From assembly GCA_941918925.1 (NCBI GenBank), contig OW799235.1:46193701-46257700 (forward strand): a stretch of DNA of 64,000 bases, read 5' to 3'. The number at the start of each line of letters is the position of its first letter. The stretch's first letter is position 1. The notes under the pieces are model-generated. The model saw only the letters and a program-made list of their open reading frames with translations. It did not search any database and was not told the DNA's origin. Below, piece after piece: positions 20,547 to 33,400 of this stretch. Source of the stretch: Phyto melanocephala. Its lineage: Eukaryota; Arthropoda; Insecta; Diptera; Rhinophoridae. Made by a program: the position numbers and the translations under genes.

Positions 20547-23356
20547 TGTTAGTGTACAGCGTTATTAATCCCAAACACATAAATTTGGAATTACACTATT
20601 TTTTTCTTTTAACTTAATGTTTATTCAAGCACTTGAACTTGAACAAACTCGGAGGTAAAAAATACACAAAATGTTGTAGGCTAACAAAGAAATGCTAGTG
20701 TCTTTGACTTTATTTTTCTTCTCTTTATATACTAACTTACAATTAAATTACACTAATAACAAAATGCACCAGAAGTATAAATAAGTTGCTTAATATTATA
20801 AATTGCATACGTTTCATATTACAATTTTGTTTTATGATTATAACGCGTGACATAAAGAATACATAAGAATGGATGATGTTGAACAGGTATTGTGATGTAG
20901 CGGGCACACACTTAAAACCGGCGTTATTACTCGTCGAAAATGGGGGGGTTCAGAACCTCTATACCTGGTTACCACACTGTCACGGTATAAACTAAATTTT
21001 ATTATCTGGTGTGCCATCATATGTCTAAATTAAAATTCAAATAGTTCTAGTTTTCTTTCATGTTGCTATATATTATTGCAACAAATCACCCACCCAACCA
21101 TGATAATATTAACTCAAAACTTAAATTAAGTAATATCCCATTTAACAAGCAGAAATACCTAAATTAAATCATCAAACGGATGTAACACACTCTCTTAAGC
21201 AAGCATATTAATTATAAAATTATTAATATAAAAAAAATTATACAAAAACAAATGTATTTTCAATAAAGGGTAATTATTTACATGCATAAAATAATATGGT
21301 AAAAAAACTTTCCGAAAAAAAATGTGTATATGAATTTAATTAAAAAGGAAAGCAAATAAACAATAATAACTAATGTTTGAAGACAAAAAAAATAATATAT
21401 AATAATACAAAACAGGGTACCAGCAAAAATAAATTAACCAAATTTTCATGCAATATTAAAAATAAAAAAAATAACAATTACAAGAACTGATAAAAATAAA
21501 AATATTTTGACTGGTCACCTCAAACAAAAGCAATAAATAATAATAAAAAAAAACTTACTCATCATACAACTTAACTCCACCATCAAAAGATCTTTAGATG
21601 CTGCTGGTTCGATATTGATGTTGTTAATATTTAAGATTCTCTTAAAAGAACAATTGTTGCAGGAAAAATGTTTAGAAACAAAAAAAAATTTTATCCGAAA
21701 TTAAAACAATAAATAACAAAATATGTACACAAATATGCAACAACAATAAAAATAACAGTTATGATTTTTTTTTACTTTACATTATCATTTTGCATGAAGA
21801 AAAAAAAAAATTAAAACTTACACAATAGAAAACGGTAAAATAAATTATTTCTTTTTCTTTCTTAATAACTACACAATATTATAACAATTTTTCGCATTTA
21901 AATGAATTTTTCTTAATTTTTATAATTCTATATATTATTCTTTAGATTTTTTCACTTTCACTTCTTTTATATACATGCATAAGTAGCTCAAAATTTCTTC
22001 TTATCGTTGATAGCTACATTTAATTTTTTTACTATAATTTTAACAATTTTAACATATTCATGTATAATTGTCTAAGAATAATCTTTCGTTCATCACTACA
22101 CAATCATTAGTTTCATTAGATAACAAAAAACTAAGTCATTTACTATTGAATTTTTTCCTTTTTCTTTTTTTACTTGCACAAACACTGGCTTTAAAACAAC
22201 TGAAGTTTCAATATGCAAGAGAATGTAACCATAGGCAATTAAGTTGTCAATTAAGTCAATTTCGAGATTTTAAGAGAAAATTGAAATGATGTATATAAAA
22301 AGGTGCCAAACCTGTATTAATGTGAACAAAATAATCAGATTTTATATCATAATCATAATAAATAATAGCAATTAAATTACCCTATAAGAGATGGCACCAC
22401 AGGCCTTAAGTAAAAAAAATATGGTCCAAGTACCATAGATGAAATATTGAGAATATTTCACAAACCCGAAAATGTTATTTAATATTTTGACAACAAAATG
22501 ATGATAAAAAATAAACAATTATGTACCTGATAAACTCAAGCCAAACTTTAAAAGAAAGATAATTTATATATATATTTTTCTTCTAGTTATTTAACGTTTG
22601 CCCAATATCTCGCAAATAATTAATTCTAAAAAAAAATCAAAATAATTTAAACGAACCATATCTCCATACTGAGTTTTACTTACAGGTCTTTATTTCTATC
22701 GAAGGTACTTCTTAATAAAGAAAAAAAAATTAAATTTAAATGTTTTCCCAACTGATGTAAAACAACTATTTCTCCACTAATACTTTAAACTTTATTAGAG
22801 CAACTACGTTTCCCAAATGGCGCAAATCTTAGTATTTTGTTACCAAGACAGGTCGTACAGTCTTATTATTTGGCACAAATTTAATTTCTTTCCAATAAAA
22901 ACAAAAATAAACAATAAGATAAATGTCAATCGCACAACTAATATACTAAAGTGGTTAAAGCAGCTTAAAATGCAGATGGCATTAACAAAATGAGAATTCA
23001 AAAATAAAACAAAAAACTATAAAAAACTTTTTCAAAAACCCAACCAACAATTTTTTTAATTTTGAATTTATTTTATTTTTCTAATCCCTTGAAATGCATA
23101 TAAGCCAGCTTAAACCCAACAACCAAATAAATATAACTGAAAAATTATGGGAGCATATCCAAAAAATTTGGTAAATTGTTTTAAACTAAATTCGATCCTA
23201 AGCACGTTACATGATTCAGTCATTTAGCGGCTAATGACACGTTTATTACTGACCTATATTTTATGCAGCGTAAGTAAATAAAATTTAAATAAAAGAACTA
23301 AATTAAATTATATGAAGTCAATAACTTTTTGAATTAACCCTTTGCGGGACTGAACA
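20547..23356 (-). repeat. 5' LTR of the BEL/Pao element, interrupted
   Basis: LTR sequence occupies 20,547-20,839 and 23,217-23,356; the intervening 2.4 kb is foreign. The LTR ends ...GACTGAACA at 23,356. Confidence 0.9.
20840..23210. mobile_element. 2.4-kb non-coding insertion in the 5' LTR
   Basis: ATGATT occurs at 20,834-20,839 and 23,211-23,216 but only once in the intact LTR, so a 6-bp duplication marks the insertion. The ends are ATAACGCGTGAC and, inverted, GTAACGTGCTTA, a very short inverted similarity (TAACG). The content is AT-rich with no reading frame I trust. Superfamily not assigned; lack of a poly-A tail argues against a LINE. Confidence 0.7.
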
Positions 23357-23361
23357 AATAG

Positions 23362-24259
23362 TGTTATATTTATGTTTTGCCAAAGAAAAAGAGGGTTTTT
23401 TGTTTGTTTTTAAATAAATTTTATATGTTTACGATCTCTCTATTATCTCAAAATAATAGTGCTTTTTTAAAAACTGTATTACAATAAATATATTTACAAT
23501 AATATAAAAATACGTTGTTTATGTAATAGCAAACTACAGGCTAAAAGTAAATATGTATTAAAAATGTAAATTATATATATTTACACTCGATTTTATACAC
23601 CCCAAAAAGTGTTCGTCGTAACGACGGCTAGTTATTTTTAAAGAGGTAGACTTGAAGGTTATGTGTGTGGGGTTAAAAGACACATTTCAGTGATTGCTTA
23701 AAAATCTCTTATAATTTCTAAGTTGATACAAGGTTTTAAACTGTGATATTAGTAGTTTCATTATTATATTATTCAGATTTTAATTGTTGTAATACTATAT
23801 GTAAATTCTCTTAACTCTGTTAACGATATTGATAAAATTAATAAGTTTTAATAAAGAAATAATTAATAAAAAAAATTTTAAAGTGTATTTGTCGCTTTTT
23901 TATGTGTCGTCTGTTTCTTTCATATTCGAAATATATTTTAATATCAGACATTGTTGTTCAAACAAATGTTCTGACAACGCTGTTTAAACAAGAACAAAAC
24001 ATCGACCATAGCGTTTTACACCAGGCATATTCATTAATGCACCAAAGATTGTTCGTTGTTCGAACAATTCGATGGCTGGTGTAGACTGTATATAATAGAA
24101 TTAGGAGGGTTCGCTAATACTTTATTTTACAACTATGATAAAAGAAAAAAACTAAAATTTTCTTCTTCGAATCACAATGTTTGTTTTTTGCTTGTGCGTC
24201 ATCAACACTGCTTTCTATATAGATACGTGTCAGTAAATTTTAAATTTATTAAATAAAGT
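23362..24259. other. Upstream region of the Spase22-23 gene
   Basis: The sequence is unique-looking and AT-rich. It should include the promoter and 5' untranslated region. I see no certain TATA box or initiator, so no site is claimed. Confidence 0.4.
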
Positions 24260-24402
24260 ATGCATACGGTTTTAACGAGAGGAAATGCAATTATTGCCTA
24301 TACATTATCCGTTTTAGCTTGTTTAACGTTTTGCTGTTTTATATCTACGGTATTCTTAGACTACAGAGTTAAGTCTAACATAAACACCGCTAAAATCTTG
24401 GT
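24260..24402 (+). CDS. Spase22-23: Spase22-23 exon 1
   Basis: Coding exon 1 (143 bp) holds the start codon and the membrane span. The donor is GT|GTAAGT at 24,403. Intron 1 is only 50 bp (24,403-24,452), ending TTATTTTAG. Confidence 0.95.
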
Positions 24403-27400
24403 GTAAGTTTTTAACAATTGTAAAATTAGACCCTCTTTAATAATTATTTTAGTAAAAATGTTCCAGATTATGGTGCCTTAAGAGAAAAACATGACTTGGG
24501 CTTTATAACTTTTGATTTGGAGACTAACTTAACAAGTTTGTTCAACTGGAATGTTAAGCAGTTATTCATTTTTTTGACTGCAGAATACAACACAGCAAAT
24601 AACGTGTTAAATCAAGTTGTCTTATGGGACAAAATAATACGCAGAGGTGAAAATGCTATACTTGATTTCAAAAATATGAACACAAAATATTATTTTTGGG
24701 ATGATGGAAATGGTTTAAGGTAAATATATTACACAATGGCGTTATGCAAACTGACTAAACTGAAATTAGATGTGCAATAACAATACAAAGCAGATGCTTG
24801 TACAAAACTTGGCCATCAATGTATTCAATTTAAGGTGACTGTCGCCATAACCATAGAAGCCAATTGAATTTTGGTTTCTTATGGCTAAAAGTATAAGGTG
24901 ATAGCAATTCGGACATAATTTTCCAAAAATATTTTTTTATATAAATTTTGACCATTGTTAATTGAAGAATTTAGAGAATGTATAAAATGGTGACATGGAA
25001 AGTAGCAGCTGATGAATTGAGTTTGATATACCATTGGCATATTGAGGGAGCTGTTTTTAATGCTTTTTACAATCTTTGTTAGTGTTCTTTGCAAATTTTA
25101 AATTTTTAGTACAGTTCTATTGTTAATTCTTAGTAAGCAGTTGTTTCTTGTATTGAGCTTGAGATCACTTTCTTTTATAAAAAATAGTTATAATTTTAGT
25201 TTCCGATTTTTCGCTACCACATTGGGTAGATATTAGAATTGTTCAAAAAACAAATTTGTTTTTTATAAAAAAGGCGGGAAAATAAAATTATAACTTTTAT
25301 AAAAGAAAGTGATCTCAAGCTCAATACAAGAAACAACTGCTTATATAAATTAAAAAGATCGAAAATATTCATTTGTTAATTCTTAGTTGTTATTTTTTCA
25401 ATGATAACTAAGGATTTTCCCTTTTACAGAATGTTTACACCATGTATAACAGTATACATACTGATAAAATATGGTTTTATTCTCATTTGCAAAAAAAAAT
25501 ATGGCTATATCTCTCATTTGGAAAAATTTTATATATGACCTTAACTCTCAATGATTGAGCAATAAGACCATTGTGGCTTTATCTCCCATTCAATTGAGCA
25601 ATAATGCCATCATGGCCTTATCTCACAAAGTATTAAAGCACCCGCCAAATTATGTTGTCCCGAGAACTAAATATGTTAGCAAAGTTTTAAGTTTGATCGA
25701 TGTACTGAATATATAAAAATTACAGTGGAATACTTGGCGTACTTTTCAGTTTGTATGGAAAAAGGTAAAAATAATAAAAAAAATAATATGCCAAAACGAT
25801 TTATTTAATATTTGGCACTCAAAATAAATTTTTGCAAAGATAGCAGTATTTATTATGAATGGTCGAATGGTCAGGTTGAGCACGTCAACCAAAATATTTT
25901 AAATTATCTCCGTACTGCCAACGAGGAGCCGACAGACTGGGATAGAAGTATACATAGCCTTCAATGGTCGATAAACTCGCAAGAGAATTCGACAACAGGT
26001 TTTTGTCCAAAAGAATAATTTATTAATTTTAACCCAATTAACGTTAAGCAGAATCAGTTTCTGACTGCTATACAAGATGACGTGGCTGCGGAAAATCCAA
26101 TAAACATCGACAGATAGCACGATTTGGATGTTCGAAACATTTAACAGGCATTGATAGCAAACATACTCAGCCTACAATATTCATATAGCGAGCAAATTAG
26201 AGCCTTGGCATAGTGGTCCGTATATGATTACCAAGGTACTCGGAAGAGACATATCTAAGTGAAGACATTTCCGGTCTCCAGATAACTAGTCGTATGTTTT
26301 TTCAATTTACAGTTTCGTTAAAATGAAAAGATGGTGCAGTGGCTAGCCTAAAATTGATAGCGATGGCGAAAAGGAAGTCGAGGACGACTTAAATACAGGA
26401 ATAACTGAGCTGTCAAGTTAAGAAAATACTGCCTTCGTATTTGATAAAACTCTGTTTTATTAAAACTGTGTAATTTTTAAATCTAACCAAAGAAAGAGAT
26501 AGTACCTTTGACGACACCATCGTGATAGGAATGATATGATTTTGAAGTGACGTTTCAGCCATTTGTAATGTGTCATGATCTGTCTTTTTTTTTCATTGTA
26601 TTCAGTAGTGCTTACAATTTTATTATGGAGATATATACACAAGAACAACGTTTGCAAATTATTCAGTATAATCGTCAAGTGTGCTCGCTATTCGTTGAAT
26701 TATTGAAAATTTTGAGCTTACATTTCTTTACATAATGTTAAAGTGCCAATAAGACACCTTAAAGCTGGATTCACCCATAAAATGTTAGTTCAGAACAAAT
26801 TTTTTTATATTGAGTTTGATGTTTTACTTTTGAGAGAGAGAGAGAGAGATTATTTTGTTCAGAAAGATTTTTCTTGAATTGGTTTAATTTTAATTCTTGT
26901 TCAGAAGTAACTGAATTGGGATGCCACTTTTTTGCAATATTTTGCATACACAAATATTTTATTTTCGATTTTTTTTTATAAATTTCTTTTGCAAACAAAT
27001 TGACTATGCACATCAATTAAAAATAATAATTTTAGTTTTCTCCTATCCGACATTTTCTTCACATATATTTTAATGAAATAATTTACGTTTGTATTTATTT
27101 ACATAGTTTGCTAGCGGTGCTGTCACTTTGTACAACTGTTTGCATTTTTATATTATATGGCAGCTTTATTTTTTCGGACAATTTTTCTTAAATGGGTGAA
27201 CCGCTCTGCAAAAACTTTCAGTAAAAAATGTTATTATCCGGAAAAAATTTTGTTCAGAACAAATGGGTGAGGTGAATTCACCTTAATTGACATTTTGGTG
27301 TGGTTTTTGGTCAGGTGGAATCATCAGTCCGTACTTCTTCCGAAACGAAGCTGGTAACATCGTTACTGTCAATGGAGAGCGGTACAAATCGATGACAATA

Positions 27401-30400
27401 AAATTGTTATGGCCGAAATTGAAAGAAGTTGATCTCTATAACATTTGGTTACAAAAAGAAGTTGCTACGTGCCACACATCAAAAGCGACAATTAAATTAG
27501 TGCGAGAACAGTTTTGAGATTCGATTATTTGAAGAAATTGTGATATTGAATGGCTTCCAAGAAGTTGTGATTTAACACCATTAGACTTTTTCTTGTGGGG
27601 TTATTTTAATTCATTGGTCTTTTGAAATAAAATACTCTCAAACATACAGCTTGATTTGGTGAAAAAAGTGCTCATTAAGTTGTAACATAAATAGTAGTTT
27701 AAAAATTACATATGAGTACACCGATAAAGAGTGCTGATGATAAAATCGTATCTGGTTTCGAAGATGCATTCCACTAATATCGTAATTGTTTTTCAATGAT
27801 CTTTAATGATTACATTTATTAAATTAAATAATGTTTTACGAAGTTTAATAATAGAAAAATTTACTTAAGCCAGAATAAATATTATCTTTATATATAAAAA
27901 TGAATACCTTTTTCCCTTGGTCACGGCATCACGCGTGAATGGCTGGACCGATTTCACTAATTCTTTTTTTGTTGTGTTTGTTATTATTAGGAGAACGTTC
28001 TTATGTAAGACAAGTAAGAACACTTTATTCGGCTGTGCCGAATCTTTTATACCCACCACCAATTTTGTGTACATTTAAAGGACAATATTTATTATTTTGT
28101 TAATCGCTATGGAACAATCTCTTTATAATAAAATATGTATCATTTTCTTTGTAGAGGGTGGTTAAATTTTAAGGGCCCATGTTGAAGGTGAACTACACCT
28201 AGTCTTAAAATTTGTTTTCAGCATTTCACTTGACATTTCTCAATCTCAAACTTACTCAATTTGATCCGTGGAAAGATACGCAAATGAGCAACGCTTTAAA
28301 GTTATTCAGGTTTCTTATAAAAATGGGCGTTCAAATCAAAATGCATTTTGTGCTCTTTGTAATTCTTTTGATCAACATAATCGTTCAAATTCGTCCACAA
28401 TCGGGAGAATTGTAACAAATATTTAAATTTCTGCAAAACAGGTCTGTATAAAATGTTAGAAAATCTGTGAATGCCTTCTTAGTGCGTTGAATGGGAACCA
28501 TTGCTGGTTTTTGTGATAGTGTGGCAAAAGAGCAGTCAACCTCGACTCATCATCATGCCCAACAATTGATCATCAATATTGTCATTAAAAATTTGGACCA
28601 TCAGATAGTGGAGTGGTGCCAAGGATGGGGGGGGGGGGTCATTTGGCCGATATTTTGTTAAATACATAATTGAACCATACAAATACTATAATTACAAAAA
28701 GAAATAATAATATCCTAAATAATTTGTGTTTTATTTAACTTCAATATCGGTCCTTAAAATTTAACCACCCTTTATAACTTCGATATGCTACTAAAATGCT
28801 TTTGTAAATGTAGTCTTTCAATGAAAGTGGGCGTGTCAATAAAGTTTCTGCTAATAAATACAACTTAGATATTTCAATATAGTCCTTTATTTTCCCAAAA
28901 ACTTTGTCAATAGAGAAATTACATGAATTTAAGATAAACCGTTATATGAGAGGTAGGCGTTAAAGTGGGCGTGTCACCTAAACTTTTTGGCACAACAATT
29001 ACATTGATTAGAAGGATATACGTAGCAAATTTCATCATTATACCTCTAATTTTGGCGGTTTTATGAGCTTTTAAATTTTATTAACGGTAGATAACGTGAA
29101 AAGTGGGCGTTATAGTAGGCATGTCAAAGTTATTTTTACGAATGAGTACAACTTAGGTGTGCCCTTTATCATTCCAAAATCTTTATTAATAGAGAAATTA
29201 TATGAATTTCAGTTAAAACGTTATATGGGAGGTGGGCGTGGCACCTTAATTTTCTGGCACAGTAATGATATTGCCTAGGGGGATATACGTAGAAAATTTT
29301 ATCATCATATCTCTAATTTTGGCGGTTTTATGAGCTTTTAAATTTCATTAACGGTAGATAACGTGAAAAGTGGGCGTTATAGTAGGCGTGTCAAAGTTAT
29401 TTTTGCGAATGAGTACAACTTAGGTGTTTCAATATAGCTTTTTATTATTCTAAAATCTTTATTAATAGAGAAATTATATGAATTTTAGTTAAAACGTTAT
29501 ATGGGAGGTGGGCGTAAAAGTGGGCGTGGCACCTTAATTTTCTGGCACAGTAATGATATTGCCTAGGGGGATATACGTAGCAAATTTTATCATCATACCT
29601 ATAATTTTGGCGGTTTTATGAGCTTTAAAATTTCATTAACGGTATATAACGTGAAAAGTGGGCGTTATAGTAGGCGTGTCAAAGTTGTTTTTGCGAATGA
29701 GTACAACTTAGGTGTTTCAATATAGCCCTTTATTATTCAAAAATCTTTATTTATAGAGAAATTATATGAATTTTAGGTAAAACGTTATATGGGAGGTGGG
29801 CGTAAAAGTGGGCGTGGCACATTGATTTTCCGTCACAAAAAAGCGTCTCACCAAAATAAAGTGTGCAAAATTTCAGAGTCGTACATTCAATTTTGTTGCT
29901 TTTATGACGTTTTTGTTTTTAAATATACCGAAAAATACACTGTGCGGTATAAATTTTCGTACATTTTGATCGATAACTCTTTTCCTAATTCATAGATTTA
30001 AGCGATTTTCGGGGACAACTATTCTTTTGACTCGATAAATATATATTCGGAGTTTCATGACTCTACGTTTATGCGTCTGGACACAATTCCATTTTATTCG
30101 ATGTGCGAAGGACACAGTTTTTTTGACCTACTCTTGCTTTACGAGCTATAACTCTTCCTAATATTCCGATATAGCCCATTTTCAATACTAAACAAACCTT
30201 GTCTATAAGAAAGATTCTGGCAAAATTTGAGCCCCCTAGCTTTTTCGGTGCGACCTCTATCGTGCTTTCAACAGACGGACGGACATAGCTAGGTCGTCAT
30301 CAAATCAAACCCTGATTCAGAATATATATACTTTATGGGGTCTAAAATGGATATTTCGATGTGTTATAAACGGAATGACAAAATGAATATACCCCCACCA

Positions 30401-33400
30401 TTTTTTTGGTGGCGGGTATAAAAATAATAATAATGTGTCACTGGCAGTAATATTCACGTAGTTGACATTAAAACAAAGAAACGTATTTTACATGCTTATT
30501 GCAAATATATCGGTCGGAGTTGGTCTTTGGTCGGAGTTATAATAACAAAACACCTACATAATTCATTTACCATTTCTTAGTGTACTTTCCAATGCACAAA
30601 AAAATTAATTTAAATGTAAACAGAATTTGACTTTAAAATAAAACGAGCCAAAAACAGTTTGCTTCGTAACATCACCTTATGTAAATTCGCCTTATTCAAA
30701 ACGATTATTAAAATCGATCATCAATTTGTCAGTTCATGAGAACTTTATTTATTTATTTTTTTTATTTAAAGCTTGGTAACCTAGCCTCTAGGCCATAATC
30801 GGCTACAAACTTCTACAAAAAAAATTACAATGATTTTTACTTAAACTACAAAAATAAAATTCAATAATTTTAAATATAAATACAAAGGAATTAAAAATAT
30901 AATGACAAGAAAATTGCACAGAAAATAAAGGGTGTTTTTTTAAGCCCGTAGAACTTGAAATTGTAAAAAAATAACACAAAAAATTAAATTGTAATCAAAA
31001 TTTTTTTTTTATTCGAAAGATCAATACGTGACATTAACATTTGAAAATGATTTCGGGCATATGGGCACCGCGGCTGTTCTTGACGAAGCGCATTCTGGAC
31101 GTCCAATTTTGGGCCACTTTTTCGAGCACTGCTGGCCGTATGTCACGAATAACACGAACAATGCTGGCCTCCAAGGCGTCAATTGTTGCTGGTTTATCAG
31201 CATAAACCAGTGACTTCACGTAACCCCACAAGAAATAATCGAGAGGTGTCAAGGCGCACGACCTTGGAGGCCAACTGACAGGTCCATTTCTCGAAATCAA
31301 CTTATCGCCAAATTTTGATTTCAATAAGTCGATGGTTGCGGTCGCCGTATGGCACGTAGCGCCATCCTGTTGAAACCACATCTCCTCCGGATCAATGTCA
31401 TCCATATTTTCAAACAAAAAATCATTGATCATGGTGCGGTAACGATCTCCATTGACCGTAACGCGAGCTCCGGCCTCATTTTTGAAGAAATAAGGTCCGA
31501 TGATGCCACCAGCGTGAAAACCGCACCAAACGGTGCATTTTTCTGGATGTAATGGAGTCTGTAGGGTCTCTTGTGGATTGGTCTCGCTCCATATGCGGCA
31601 ATTTTGCTTATTAACAAATCCGTTAAGCCAAAAATGTGCCTCATCGCTGAACACAATTTTGCGATAAAACAACGGACGTCCAGAATGCGCTTCGTCAAGA
31701 ACAGCCGCGGTGCCCATATGCCCGAAATCATTTTCAAATGTTAATGTCACGTATTGATCTTTCGAATAAAAAAAAAATTTTGATTACAATTTAATTTTTT
31801 GTGTTATTTTTTACAATTTCAAGTTCTATCGGGCTTAAAAAAACACCCTTTATAAACCAAAATTAAGGCAAAGATTGAAATATGTACATGGATAGAGAAT
31901 GGTCATTCAACATAAAGCAAGTCAAGTCAATGCAAAAAGAATAATTTAGTTGAAGCAAAAAAATATAAAGTATGTTAATAAAGATTCAGAATTAAGAACT
32001 ATTTTCAGACAGCTCGCGAAAAAGTTTTTTTCTAAAGGAATCAATATTAACATCGAACGTCCTTAAAGTGTCCGATAACCTATTATAAGTTCGTGCCACT
32101 CTCACACAAAAAGATCGTTTCAAAATTAAGGTCAATCTTGGTATGATCAACTGTCTTTTTCTATTGGATCTAAAAAACTTAACTAAAGTAGGTAGGTAGG
32201 TAGGAAAGGATTCCAACTCATCGTGTAATCGTTTACCTAACCACTTTAGCCTGTGATTCTGTAGCCTTGGGCAGTGACAGAAAATGTGTTCCACAGTTTC
32301 CAGCTCCTCATCTTCACACATCCTGCAATAATCCGGAGTGTCGCGATCCAATTTACTAATCCTAGCCCTCACAGGACAGTGCCCTGTTAAAACCCCAATA
32401 GTGGCCCTCAGACATACCCTACCCAGGCCCAGAAGAACCGTAGAGTGACTTGACTGTTGTCGTGTAGCGAACTACCACGATAACCAAGAACCGTAGAGCC
32501 CGCTGAGTTCAACCTGGGCCATAAAGCCCTTGACACCCTGCAGTCTCTTCTGTCCCTCCACGCCATATTGGTCCTGTCAGATACCCACGCCCTGATACGG
32601 CCAAAATAGTATACTAACGGAGGCCTCACCATGTCCTCTTCGCTCGTCGAAACCAATGCCGATCCGACGCGCGCAAGTTCGTCAGCAATTTCATTGCCGA
32701 CGATTCCATTGTGCCCTGGTACCCAACACAGTCTGACATCAAAGAGGTTCATGATCCTATTGAGTCCCCTCCTACACTTCTCAACCAACCTAGACTTGAC
32801 ATAATGTCCCTTCAAGGCCTTAAGCGCCTCCTGACTGTCAACGTATAGAGTAACCTTCCTACCCCTTGGAACATGTTCCAATCTAAGATCCGTCGCTTTA
32901 TAGATAGCCAGTATCTCCGCTTGGAACGCACTACAGTTATCAGAAAGTTTGTAAGACCTCCTGATGTTCTCTCCCATAATATAGACAACTACCCCTGTGC
33001 CTATATTTATCTTCTGTAAAGACTACACACCCCTCAAACAGTCTGTCGGATCCTACCCAATAATCCCTATCCGGAATTATCAGCGGGGGTGTCCTAACAA
33101 AACTGTGACCTTGTAGTCTGTCAAATTACCCTGACATCGCACACAGTCCTGGAGAACAGTTTCCCATAAAATTCTAGTGTGGCCTATGTTAATATCCTGC
33201 CCAACCCTGACTCACCTAGCCAAAACAAGCTCCTTGCCGCCATTCCCTTCACCCGAAACTCTATAGGCATAGTGCCGAGAATGATGTCCAAAGACCCCTG
33301 AGGTGTGCTTCTCATAGCACCAGTAATGCCAAGTGAAGCACACTTTGTGAAGAGCTTCCTATAACAACCCTTCTCTAATACCTCCCACCATACAGTACAT

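Larger units (their letters stand above)
12648..23356 (-). mobile_element. BEL/Pao LTR retrotransposon with env-like gene
   Basis: Two LTRs bound a gag-protease-RT-RNaseH-integrase-env order on the minus strand, diagnostic of BEL/Pao. The target duplication AATAG is at 12,643-12,647 and 23,357-23,361. The internal region is 13,083-20,546. The LTRs differ at roughly a dozen positions plus one indel across about 435 bp (counted by eye), so the insertion is not recent. The coding region has several frame changes, a deletion through RT and a stop in env, so it is dead. The 5' LTR carries a 2.4-kb insertion, accounting for most of the excess length. Belpaoviridae is the corresponding virus family name. 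Confidence 0.93.
28012..30421 (+). mobile_element. Non-coding element with inverted ends and internal tandem repeats (family A)
   Basis: After a palindromic start (TTCGGCTGTGCCGAA) it shows TTTTATACCCACCACCAA at about 28,049, and ends TTTGGTGGCGGGTATAAAA at 30,421, its inverse with one change. The ends resemble family B. The middle holds a 270-290-bp tandem array. A mariner copy is inserted at 28,154. Repeats of this design are non-autonomous; the mobilising enzyme is unknown to me. Confidence 0.7.

Noticed and set aside
22068..22289. 73-codon reading frame in the 2.4-kb insertion
   Set aside because: Low-complexity, phenylalanine- and leucine-rich, typical of chance frames in AT-rich DNA.
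28815..29830. CRISPR-like or satellite array
   Set aside because: The units are 270-290 bp with no spacers and sit inside one transposon; they are an internal tandem repeat.
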